DNA of 64,000 nt. It comes from Streptomyces sp. NBC_01264. GTDB taxonomy: Bacteria > Actinomycetota > Actinomycetes > Streptomycetales > Streptomycetaceae. Each line of letters starts with the position of its first letter. Within the stretch, counting starts at the first letter, position 1. The notes beneath the pieces are model-generated. The model saw only the letters and a program-made list of their open reading frames with translations. It had not been told where the DNA came from and ran no database searches. Shown in pieces: positions 52,983 through 61,341 of this stretch. The stretch spans positions 1,054,001 through 1,118,000 of the forward strand of contig NZ_JAPEOX010000001.1 of assembly GCF_026340675.1 (NCBI RefSeq), written 5' to 3'. The position numbers were made by a program, and so were the translations under genes.

Positions 52983-54149
52983 TGACCGATGCCCTTTTCG
53001 TCGAGAGAGCGTGGCGCAGCCGCAGTTCGACGCGGTTTGAGTCCTGCTGGTTTTGGCGGCGGTCATCGCCGGCGCCGGTGTCGTGGGCGACTCGACGGCG
53101 ACGGTGATCGGCGCGATGATCGTCGCTCCGCTGATGACACCCATTCTCGGCAGCGCGTTGGCCCTGGTGCTGGCCGACCGGGAGCACCTGGTCCGCAGCG
53201 CGCTCCTTGTCCTCGGCGGTGCCATGGCGGTGGTGCTGATCGGGATGCTGCTCGGGCGGGTCGTCTCCCCGCCCGACGCGTTCGCGTCCAACAGCCAGGT
53301 GTCCTCGCGTATCAGCCCCCGCCTGATCGATCTCCTGGCCGCACTGGCAACCGGTACCGTCGGTGCGTTCGCCCTGGTGCGGACGGATATCTCGGACACG
53401 CTGCCCGGTGTCGCGATCGCGATCTCCCTCGTCCCGCCGCTCGCGGTGACCGGTCTGCTGATCACCGCCCACCGCTACCACGACGCCGGGCAGTCCGCGC
53501 TCTTGTTCGCGACCAACGTGGCCGCCATCGTTGCCACCGGCACCGTCGTCTTCCTGGCCTACGGCGCCCTCACCGGGGCGCAGGAAGCGGGCATGACCGT
53601 GGGGAAGTTCCGGGGGGGGCGACCCTTGGTGCCGTCGCGGTGGTCGTCCTGCTCATCGCGGTGCCGCTCACCGCCGGCACGGTGACCGTCGCTCGCGATC
53701 GCGCTCTGGCCGCCAACGCGCGGCCCGTCGCCGAGCGGTGGGCCGCCGAGAGGAGCTGGCAGATCGCGTCGGTGGAGGCCCGCAACGGCATCGTGGTGGT
53801 CGGTGTCCTTGGTCTGCCGCCGCAGCCGGCCCCGGCTGCCCTGCGTGCCGCTCTCGACCGCAACGGGACGGCAGACGCTGACCTCGAACTCCACCTCGTC
53901 GGCGGCCGGACCCACCGGTGCCCGGCAGACACCACCACCTGCAGCACACGCGAGGCTGGTCGCAGCCGACCGGGCCCGGAACGGACGGCCGGGGCCGGTC
54001 CCCACCGGGCCGCGGAACGGACGGCCGGGGCCCGTCACGTGGCGGGGACGGTCTTCAAGCCTCTTCTCCGGCAACGTCAACCGAGTCCGCCTCGCAGTTG
54101 GCGACGCGCTGGACGGTTGCCGACCCCTCACACCGTCATCCTGGGCTGA
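52983..54149 (+). pseudogene. DUF389 membrane protein with nonsense codon and G-run frameshift
   Basis: The conserved DUF389 membrane core is clear: VIAGAGVVGDSTATVIGAMI, VAPLMTPILGSALALVLAD, ISDTLPGVAIAISLVPPLAV, SALLFATNVAAIVATGTVVF. The N-terminal lead is broken: the frame before it has TGA at 53038-53040 where Trp is expected. At the eight-G run 53612-53619 the frame shifts; ATLGAVAVVVLLIAVPLTAG continues in the other frame with a cytoplasmic domain (VAERWAAERSWQIASVEA). A homopolymer slip or miscounted run explains the second lesion; the first looks like a true stop. Family function is unknown. Confidence 0.8.
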
Positions 54150-54368
54150 CCCCCGGCTGCCAGCTCGGCGTACCTGGCACACGTACCGGCCCATGACGCA
54201 GAAGCACTTACACGCCGCCCCTTCGCCCACCACCTCGGAAAGCACGCAACCCATTACACGGTCGACGACGCCGTATCGGCAGCAGCGTGATCGGAAGGCG
54301 GGCATGTGCGAAGAACGAATGCCGCAGCGCACGGTGCGGCCGGGGCATCGGTCATTCAGGTGCCCGGC

Positions 54369-54872
54369 TCAGTAGCGCAGCGCTGTCCCCGTCTCCGCCT
54401 TGACCGTGCCCGACGGGGAGCGGTTGCTGCGGGCGGTGCCCTCACCGGTGCTGTCGGGAGCTACGTCGGGGATCGTCACGACCACCGTGTCCAGCAGGTT
54501 GCCGCCTTCGTCCTTGAAGTTCACCTGGACCGCGAAGGACTTCGCCGAACCATCAGTGTTGCGGACCGAGACCGGGACGGTGGCGTGGCCCGCTCCATCC
54601 GCCGAGGGCGCGCCGAGAGTCACCTCGTTCTTCGCATCGACGCCGTCCTTGACCTCGGAGAGCTTGTCCTTCGCCACGGCCGCGGCGGACGCAGCCGCAT
54701 CGGAAGCTTCGGACGCGGCCGACTCAACCGCCGCTCCCGCCGATTCCACCGCGGACGCGGCTTTCGAGACAGCCGTCGACGGATCACCGCCACCGTCCGA
54801 ACATCCGGCGACACCCATGGCGACCGCCACCAGCGCCACGCCCGCGAGAGCCCTCATCCGTACGCCTGCCAT
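54369..54872 (-). CDS. Lipoprotein with helical spacer and FxLYD-like domain
   Basis: 167 residues, ATG 54872 with AGGGAGGCG upstream. Signal and lipobox ALAGVALVAVAMGVAGCSDG (Cys ~22). Then an Ala/Ser/Glu-rich coiled-coil-like spacer (AVESAGAAVESAASEASDAA) and a C-terminal beta domain (EVTLGAPSADGAGHATVPVS, SFAVQVNFKDEGGNLLDTVV) of the FxLYD/extracellular immunoglobulin-like type. Anchored outside the membrane, probably a structural or binding protein. Confidence 0.82.
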   Translation of the reverse strand: MAGVRMRALAGVALVAVAMGVAGCSDGGGDPSTAVSKAASAVESAGAAVESAASEASDAAASAAAVAKDKLSEVKDGVDAKNEVTLGAPSADGAGHATVPVSVRNTDGSAKSFAVQVNFKDEGGNLLDTVVVTIPDVAPDSTGEGTARSNRSPSGTVKAETGTALRY

Positions 54873-54905
54873 CACGCCTCCCTGATCCTCATCCCCCCCA
54901 GTCAA

Positions 54906-55327
54906 CGGCCGAGCACGGCGGGCCGCCCCTCCTGCACAGCATCCGAGTGATCATCCAAAGACCGGGCGGCCGACCGCCGGCTTGGACGGTCACCAGCCCC
55001 CATCCACCAGGACAAGAGGGCGCACAGGATTCGTGCAGGTCGCACCGTGGCGATCAGCCACCTGGTCGCGGCCCTGGGCCAGCTGCCTGATCGCCCTGCG
55101 CTGACGGACATGCATCATCCGCAGACCGGCGCCAATGACCTCGGCCTGACGGCGGGCTCCGGTGCACTTCTGGAGAGCCTGACGTGCTTCGTCCCCCTGG
55201 TGACCGAGGGCCGGGCGCCCCTGGCCCTCGGGGGCATCAGTTCGTTGGCCGCGGGCGGATCCCAGGGCGGTGGTCCGGCGCGGGCTCGAGGGTGTCGGGC
55301 GCCCCGCGGCCGGGAGTGCTGGAAACA
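54906..55327. other. Gap without a supportable gene
   Basis: About 420 bases, very G+C-rich. Open frames on both strands lack ribosome sites and known motifs. Nothing identified. Confidence 0.35.
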
Positions 55328-55705
55328 ATGGTCCGCATGCGGACGTGCTGGGTGTACCAGTTCCGGGATGGCCCGGAGCGTCAGGTCGTCGAGGTCCTGG
55401 CTGACGGGGACGGGAAGCCCCGGCAGATCCAAGTACGGCAGTCCCGCTCGCGTGGGCTGGTGGACGGGTGCGTTCTGCGGCATGCCGACGCCTCCGCGCG
55501 GCTTGCCGTCTACACCTGGGTACGGCGGGGCGAGCCTGAGCTGGTGACCGCCCACCTAGGTCGTGACAGCGCGGGTTGGCCGGACAGGCGCGGTATGGGG
55601 TGGGTCACGGATGGCTTGAGCAGAGCCGAACCCGTCGGCTCCTCTCGGCTCGAGCGGACAACCCTCATGATCACCTTGGTGGTCGGGGCGGACATCGGCC
55701 GATAG
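55328..55705 (+). CDS. Possible hypothetical protein
   Basis: From ATG 55328 (or 55337): RTCWVYQFRDGPERQVVEVL, ADGDGKPRQIQVRQSRSRGL, RHADASARLAVYTWVRRGEP. The first ~75 residues look like a genuine small beta-rich protein. The remainder is Arg/Ser-rich and may be a read-through after a deletion. No family recognised. Confidence 0.35.
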   Translation: MVRMRTCWVYQFRDGPERQVVEVLADGDGKPRQIQVRQSRSRGLVDGCVLRHADASARLAVYTWVRRGEPELVTAHLGRDSAGWPDRRGMGWVTDGLSRAEPVGSSRLERTTLMITLVVGADIGR

Positions 55706-55867
55706 GCCCATCTCGACAGCGACCTTAGAACCAGGACTTCGGGCCACGGACCAGCTGTGCTCCGACATAACGAGGGGTGCACGTTCTCGTGCACCAGGCG
55801 GACCGTCTTCACCTGTACGCAGCCGCTGGTAGCTGCCGGTGAAGCCCTACTCTGCCGCTAGCCGCTC

Positions 55868-56690
55868 GTGGACTACGGCCCCTTCGAGCGGCAAGAGCAA
55901 CGGGACCGGCAGAGGCTCCGGAGGCGTCAGCGCCCCCGCCAAGGCCCTGCTGAAGTTCAGTACGCCGCGCGACCCGGCCGCAACCCCGAACACGAACACT
56001 GGCGCCGCGGAGTGGAAGCCGCCGTCATCTACGCCCGCGAGCACGGCGGCCTCAAGGTCCCGTTCACGTTCCGCGTCCCGGCCGCCGAAGCTGCGGACAA
56101 GGCGGAGTGGCCGGTAGCGCTGGCGGACTCCCGCTGGGGCAGTGGACCGCCGACGCCCGCCGCTTCTACGCCCGCGGCGACATGGACGAAGACCGCGTCA
56201 CCCAGCTGGAGAAGCTCGGGATGGCCTGGTCGCACTTCGACGTCGCGTGGGAGGAAGGGCTGGCCGCCGCGCGCAAAGGCATGGAGATCGAGCAGCGGCG
56301 GGCCGAGGGCCTGCCCGTGGAGTCATCCGCCGGAGCGATGCCCCGGAAGCGCCGCGAGTAGCTCGAAGACATTGATCCGTCCCGGTGCCCGGTGTGGCCG
56401 GTGACGTGGCAGCGGTGCTTCCACCTGGTCCGCCAGCACCTGGACGCGGGCCAGGTGCTTCCCACTGTGGTGGGCGAAGTGGTGCGCCAGGGCGAGGATC
56501 TGGGCCGGTGGGGCACCTCGGTCCGGCACGGATGGGACCAGCAGGAACTGGCGCTCAAGCTCGGGATGTGGATCGACAACCAGCGCCGGCGGCGGCGCCG
56601 CCCTGGCACGAGCGCGTCGAGCAGCTGTCAAAGGTCGGAATGCGATGGCTGCAGGAGGCGTCATCGTGGCCGCCGGCCTCGCGGACGGCT
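55868..56690 (+). pseudogene. Helicase-associated (HA) domain remnant of a large DEAD/DEAH helicase
   Basis: HA-domain text appears in successive frames: HWRRGVEAAVIYAREHGGLK and VPFTFRVPAAEAADKAEWPV, then (another frame, 56107-56361) LPLGQWTADARRFYARGDMD, EDRVTQLEKLGMAWSHFDVA, EIEQRRAEGLPVESSAGAM. After an in-frame stop follow WQRCFHLVRQHLDAGQVLPT, VVRQGEDLGRWGTSVRHGWD and finally EQLSKVGMRWL. This matches the C-terminal array of HA domains in long Streptomyces helicases, with several deletions, shifts and a stop. The ATPase part is absent. Confidence 0.75.
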
Positions 56691-56752
56691 GACCGTTGGG
56701 GCCGCTGCGCCCGGGGCACTCGGGGTACCCCGGGGCAGAGCGGAAAAGGGGG

Positions 56753-56935
56753 TCAGGCCGAGTTGAGGTTCTCGGCCTGGGGTCCCTTCTGGCCCTGGAT
56801 GACGTCGAAGGTGACTACCTGTCCCGCCTGGAGCTCGCGGTAGCCCGAGGAGGTAATCGCCGGGAGTGGGTGACGATGTCCGGGCCGCCGTGCCCATTCA
56901 TCGAGATGCCGAAGCCCTGAAGTGCGCCGGTGTCC
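56753..56935 (-). pseudogene. Cold shock protein (CspA-like), frameshifted and missing its start
   Basis: The minus strand encodes QGFGISMNGHGGPDIVTHS, then after a shift of frame AITSSGYRELQAGQVVTFDV and IQGQKGPQAENLNSA with stop at 56753. This is the second half of a ~67-residue CspA: consensus GGxDIFxHxSAI, SGYREL, VxFDVxQGxKGPQAENI. The N-terminal KWFNxEKGFGFI with RNP1 is largely lost (only QGFGIS remains). Not functional. Confidence 0.75.
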
Positions 56936-56999
56936 GTTTCTCGGGTGATTAGGGTTGTAGACACGGCGCCGGGCCTGAGGGTGTGCACGATTGAGGGGT

Positions 57000-58226
57000 C
57001 TATAGGAAGCGGCGTATGGGCTGCACAGCGAGCTCCCGGGCGCGCTGGAGGGTCGGGCGCCTCTTCCAGCGGCCTTCTCGAATCAGCTCGCTCGCAGCAA
57101 TGTCCTCATCGAAGTGTCCGTCGAGCACAGCGGTGAATCGCTCGTCGAGCACCGCGAGCATGACCTCCTCGTCGTGATCGAGGGAGCGGCGGTTGAAGTT
57201 GGAGGAACCGATCAGTGCGGCGACGCCGTCGACGGTGATGACCTTGGCGTGCATCATCGTCGGCTGGTACTGGTAGATCTTCACCCCGCAGGAGACCAGC
57301 TCCGCGTAGTGGTGCTGGCCGGCGAGCTGGCAGACCCGCTTGTCGGTGTGCGGGCCGGGAAGCAGGATCTCCACCTCGACCCCGCGCCGGGCGGTGGCAC
57401 AGAGCAGCTCGATGAAGTACGGGTCCGGTGAAAAGTAGGCCGTGGCCAGGCGGAGGCGCTCCTCGGCGGACTCCAGCATGACGCGCATCAGCGTCTGCAT
57501 GTCCTGCCAGCCGAAGCTGGCCGAGCCGCGCACGACCTGGACGATCGCGTCGCCCTGCGGCCGGTGGTCGACGAACCGGTCCCGGTCGTCGAAGAGTTCG
57601 TCGTGGCACTCGGCCCAGTTCTGCGCGAACGCGGCGGCGATCCCGTCGACGGCGGGTCCGCGGACCTCGACGTGCGTATCGCGCCACTCGTTCTCGTTGC
57701 GCGCGTTGCCGCACCACTCCTCGGCGATCCCGACCCCGCCGGTGAACGCGGTCTCCTCATCCACGACCAAGACCTTGCGGTGGCAGCGGTGGTTCTGCTT
57801 GAGCGGCGAGAGGTACAGCGGCTTGCGGAACCACGCCACCACGACGCCGGCCCGCTCCATCTCCTCCAGCAGCTCCCTTTCGATCAGGCGGCTGCCGAAA
57901 CCGTCGAGAAGCAGCCGGACCCGCACGCCGGCGCGGGCCCGCTCGGCAAGTGCCCGGGCGAAGTCTCTTGCGATGTCGCCCTTCCAGTACACGAACGTCA
58001 TCATGTCCACCGTGTGCTGCGCACCTCGGATACCGCGGAGCATCGCGGCGAAGATCTCGTCCCCGTTCCGCAGAGGCGTGAGCGCGTTGCCCTCGGTCGC
58101 CGCGATCCCTATCAGGCGTTCCAGGCGCCGGCGTAGCCGCGCGACCCGTATCTCGGCCGACGGCATTCGAAGCGAACGGGAAGTGAGCGGGGCCGACTCC
58201 GTCGACGACGGCGGCGTGCTGGTCAT
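57000..58226 (-). CDS. Phospholipase D/cardiolipin synthase-like protein
   Basis: 408 residues, ATG 58226 with AGGAGA 7 bases before. Two HKD half-sites: HRKVLVVDEETAFTGGVGIA and HAKVITVDGVAALIGSSNFN, both complete, plus VDMMTFVYWKGDIARDFARA and YFSPDPYFIELLCATARRGV. The layout matches cytoplasmic or peripheral cardiolipin synthase B-like enzymes (phosphatidyl transfer) without N-terminal TM helices. It could also be another PLD-family phosphatidyltransferase. A single gene, isolated between decayed sequences. Confidence 0.9.
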   Translation of the reverse strand: MTSTPPSSTESAPLTSRSLRMPSAEIRVARLRRRLERLIGIAATEGNALTPLRNGDEIFAAMLRGIRGAQHTVDMMTFVYWKGDIARDFARALAERARAGVRVRLLLDGFGSRLIERELLEEMERAGVVVAWFRKPLYLSPLKQNHRCHRKVLVVDEETAFTGGVGIAEEWCGNARNENEWRDTHVEVRGPAVDGIAAAFAQNWAECHDELFDDRDRFVDHRPQGDAIVQVVRGSASFGWQDMQTLMRVMLESAEERLRLATAYFSPDPYFIELLCATARRGVEVEILLPGPHTDKRVCQLAGQHHYAELVSCGVKIYQYQPTMMHAKVITVDGVAALIGSSNFNRRSLDHDEEVMLAVLDERFTAVLDGHFDEDIAASELIREGRWKRRPTLQRARELAVQPIRRFL

Positions 58227-59240
58227 CAGATCTCCTGGCCGGAACGCGAGGGGGAATGGGCAGACGCCCTGCACCCGGTCCGGCACGGGCCAGCAGCGAC
58301 CTGACTTTACCCGGACAGCGCCTCACAGGCTGCGGCCGCTGCAGCCTCCGCCGGCACCCAGACCAACACCGACCGGCCTGCCAATCCGTCGACGTTCGAT
58401 TGCACGGCATCTCCGTCCCTTCCTGGCTCGAGCTCCGTCCCGCTCTCACCCGGGTTCCTCCGGATCGATCCCGGGACGCGGAATGCCGGCAGCGCGGGCA
58501 TAGCCGACCCGTCCGGTACGGCGGCCGCCGTGCCGGGGTGGTGGCCGGGGTACCGGGGGCGGTGGCCGGGGTTGACCGGGAGCGGGCAGCGGCCGCCGGG
58601 ATCCTGGGGCCACCAGGGGTGCGTCGGGGGCCCTGATGGGTGGACGGGCCCATGCGGCGGGCGAACTCGCCGGGCGCACCCATCTGCCAGAGTCCTCACA
58701 GTGAGGCGGGCCGGGTGTACGGCGACGGCCTTGGGACCGTCGCTCTCGCCGATCTGCTTGATGCGGGCGGCCGGAATCCGACCAGCAGGCCGCCGTCACG
58801 CTCGCCCAGGACGTCCTTGACCGTCGAGACGATCCGGGCGTGCACGGTGGGACGGACCCCGGGCTGCTCCACGCCTTGTCCGTATGCCGAGGTCGAGGTG
58901 GGCGGGGAGAGCCAGGCCTCCAGGCAGCAGTCCCCGGTAGCGGCGCGCGTCCTCGGACACCACCAGCGCCTCCGGGGCCGGTACGGAGGCCGGAGACGCG
59001 AGTACGGGCGCGGGCCGGGGCGGGCCCGGACGCGGATACGTTCGCCGAAGCGGTCGGCGACGCCCACGGGTCGTGGGCCTCGGCCATGCGAACGGCTGGG
59101 ACCTCGCCCCGACCCTGGTGCCGCGCCGACAGGGCGGGCGCGGGTGGCGCAGCAGCGGCCGTTGCGGTGGCGGAGCGGGAGCGGGCCCCAGCACGCCACA
59201 ATGTGCACGCCCCACAAGCAAATGCCTGGAGCGCCAGGAG
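58227..59240. other. One kilobase of degraded, extremely GC-rich sequence
   Basis: No gene can be supported. On the minus strand around 58700-58850, protein-like pieces occur in two frames (HARIVSTVKDVLGERDGGLL; ARIKQIGESDGPKAVAVHPA) that look like one broken gene, family unknown. Elsewhere frames are Arg/Pro/Gly-rich shadows, with low-complexity GGGG/CCGG runs at 58520-58620. Confidence 0.45.
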
Positions 59241-59504
59241 TCAGGGGGTGTCGCATTCCCAGAGGAATGGGCCCCCAAGGTTGGCCCTGGAGGGTTTGTA
59301 GAGTGCTCGGCCGCCAGGGCCGAAGAGACCTCGGTCGGTGATCAGGAGTGCTCCTACCGCACGTTCCTGTGGGGACCGGTCGGTGATGTCGTAGAGCTGA
59401 CCGTCGAGGGGGCCGCCGAGCAGGTTCACGTACACGCGTCCGGGCGACGGGCCGGCCCACTGGCCGTCGTCGCCGCAGTACACTCTCGCTCCCATCGTGG
59501 TCAT
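59241..59504 (-). CDS. Small conserved-looking hypothetical protein
   Basis: 87 residues from ATG 59504. Beta-rich with the segment RVYVNLLGGPLDGQLYDITD and GALLITDRGLFGPGGRALYK. The GGPLDGQ motif is seen in small Streptomyces proteins of unknown role. It is the last gene of the STAS/HATPase run, 46 bp downstream of the STAS stop, possibly cotranscribed. Confidence 0.6.
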   Translation of the reverse strand: MTTMGARVYCGDDGQWAGPSPGRVYVNLLGGPLDGQLYDITDRSPQERAVGALLITDRGLFGPGGRALYKPSRANLGGPFLWECDTP

Positions 59505-59550
59505 CTCATCCGCCTGCCCTCCCCAGGGGCTTGCAAGCGGGTGAAGTAGC

Positions 59551-60066
59551 TCACCCACTCCAGACGAGAGCCGATTCGATGGTGTCGGTCACGTGGAACA
59601 GGGCACGGGCTTGAGTGAGTTCCAGGACTCTCGCCAGGGATGTGGGCAGGGGGCCGACGAGGACCAGATCGCTGTTGCGGCGGAGGCGGAACATCTCGTT
59701 GAGCATGGAGGAGTCCGCGAAGGTGACGCGGCTGACGTCCAAGACGATGCGCTGAATGTCCGGGGCGTTGATGGCTGCGGTGCCGGCATCTTGAACGGCC
59801 CGCAGGGTGCGCTGGTCGAATTGGCCGGCGCAGACAATGACGCGTGCCCCGTCGTTGCGGTCCGGGAGCGCCAGGACTTGCTGCGCTGCCGGTGCTTTGT
59901 CATCGGTGTCGGGCCGGGGGCCGCTGCCTGCGAGAAGCCCGTCCTGGTTCAGTGTGCGCACGATGGCCCAGGCGAGATCGTCTGGGTTGGGGTCGTCTGG
60001 ATGAACCTCAGCGAGGTACGCAGCAATTCTGGTTGCGACTACTTTTGCTGTTTCTGCATCACTCAT
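59551..60066 (-). CDS. STAS-domain anti-sigma factor antagonist with N-terminal extension
   Basis: 171 residues, ATG 60066. The first ~85 residues are a helical extension (VVATRIAAYLAEVHPDDPNP, AWAIVRTLNQDGLL) followed by a linker. Residues ~75-170 are the STAS fold: ARVIVCAGQFDQRTLRAVQD, RIVLDVSRVTFADSSMLNEM with the target Ser, and LVGPLPTSLARVLELTQARA. It lies just downstream of the HATPase gene, so it is the probable antagonist that releases the sigma factor when dephosphorylated. Confidence 0.92.
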   Translation of the reverse strand: MSDAETAKVVATRIAAYLAEVHPDDPNPDDLAWAIVRTLNQDGLLAGSGPRPDTDDKAPAAQQVLALPDRNDGARVIVCAGQFDQRTLRAVQDAGTAAINAPDIQRIVLDVSRVTFADSSMLNEMFRLRRNSDLVLVGPLPTSLARVLELTQARALFHVTDTIESALVWSG

Positions 60067-60132
60067 GCGTGCCCGTCTGCTGTTTTTCGCTTGTCCCGAA
60101 CGCCGAGTGCCGAGTTGGGGCTGGTGGTGGCC

Positions 60133-60567
60133 TTACGTCGGGTCCGCGGTTTTCAGGCGCTGGATGGCGGTGATGGTCTTGCCTCCGTCCGGGAGGGGGG
60201 TGATGTCGACTCGTTCGGCGAGGAGCTGGATGAGGGGCCATCCGTAGCCGCCGGGACGGCCATGGGCCGTCGGGTGGGCTGACGGGTGGTCAGGGTTCGG
60301 GTCGCTAACGGCCAGGTGGAGGGCGTCGTCGGCGAGGGCGGCGTGGAAGTGGGTGATGCCGCCGCCGTGGCGGATGGCGTTGGTGACGAGTTCCGAGGTG
60401 ATCAGGAGAGCGTCTGCGGCAGGGACGCTGTCGGGGCTGACGCCCGCGCGCATGAGGAGCTCGGAGACCCGGTGGCGGGCGGAAGCCGCCGAAACGGTAA
60501 TAGGCCGGGCACCGTTCTGGCGGTGCTCCGGCCGGGGGATGTTGTCTGCTGCCGCGGGCGGGTTCAC
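60133..60567 (-). CDS. RsbW-like anti-sigma serine kinase (HATPase_c_2)
   Basis: 144 residues, GTG 60567. GHKL-fold kinase of the anti-sigma type: SARHRVSELLMRAGVSPDSV, N-box in LLITSELVTNAIRHGGGITH, G1 box replaced by AVSDPNPDHPS, and GRPGGYGWPLIQLLAERVDI. ELVTNA and the DxxxxxP motif are the markers of Streptomyces anti-sigma kinases. It binds a sigma factor or phosphorylates STAS partners. Placed between two STAS genes. Confidence 0.93.
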   Translation of the reverse strand: MNPPAAADNIPRPEHRQNGARPITVSAASARHRVSELLMRAGVSPDSVPAADALLITSELVTNAIRHGGGITHFHAALADDALHLAVSDPNPDHPSAHPTAHGRPGGYGWPLIQLLAERVDITPLPDGGKTITAIQRLKTADPT

Positions 60568-60638
60568 GCTCTATCGCCTGCCCTTGGTGGTGGGGGTCAT
60601 GCGCCGTGCGGAGTCGGTTCGGGCGTGGGTGACGGTGC

Positions 60639-60970
60639 TCAGCATGTCATTGCGTCCCGCACGCTGTCCGCCCATCGGAATACGGGCCCAAGGCGGGTGA
60701 CCTCGAACAAGCGGCGCAGCCCGAGCTGCAACGGGCCTGCCAGGACGAGCGTGGTTCCGGCGGTATGGGCTTGAAGGGTTTCGAGCACGGTGTAGAGAGC
60801 GGAGGAGTCCGCGAAGCCCACCCCCGGACAGGTCAACCACCGTACACGCGGACGCGCATGCCACAGCATCGTCCAGGGCACGGGTGAGGGCGAGCGGGCG
60901 TGCTGTCGTCATCCAGGTCACCGCGGACACGGATGACGGTTATGCGCTCCGACGTACTTTCACTGACCAC
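60639..60970 (-). pseudogene. STAS-domain protein with two frameshifts
   Basis: Three frames together give one STAS protein: ERITVIRVRGDLDDDSTP, then LALTRALDDAVACASACTVV and DLSG, then VGFADSSALYTVLETLQAHT to RLGPVFRWADSVRDAMTC. The first shift is near 60890. The second, near 60822, is an extra G in a run of five (CCGGGGGTG). The target Ser lies in FADSSAL. It would be ~110 residues. Start probably GTG 60970 or TTG 60976. First gene of the STAS/HATPase run, so its state matters for the module. Confidence 0.8.
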
Positions 60971-61341
60971 CGTCAAGTCTTCATCACCGCTCACCCGAGC
61001 ATTTCCCCCTATCCCTGGTCGTGCTCGCTCAGCCCGCAGCCTTGCCGGGCGGCGGTCGTGCGAGCTGGGGCAGTCCCTGGCTCACAAGACCCGCCATGGG
61101 ACTGCCTGCGGTTCGGGCGGCCCGATGGCCTCTTGCGATGAGATGCGAAGAGAGGTGACGTGTTTCACCGTTCAGGTCGTGCAGTTCGTGTGTTCCTTTG
61201 GTGCGTGGAGGGTGTGGGACGGTGTGGTGAGGGGGGCGCGGTTGCCAGGAGGGTGACGGATAGAGGATGGTTGCCGAAAGGCAAGTAACCGTCTTCGAGA
61301 CTATGAGGTGAGGGGTTCGCGCAGCGGGCCTCAACGATTTG
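60971..61341. other. Divergent promoter region of the partner-switch cluster
   Basis: About 370 bases between the leftward STAS run and the rightward phosphatase gene. It holds a small hairpin TTGCC-GAAA-GGCAA (61271-61284) with a GNRA-type loop ~55 bases before the phosphatase start. A GAGGTGAGGGG purine tract at ~61305 may be its distant ribosome site. No clear sigma-B-like promoter could be fixed. Confidence 0.45.
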
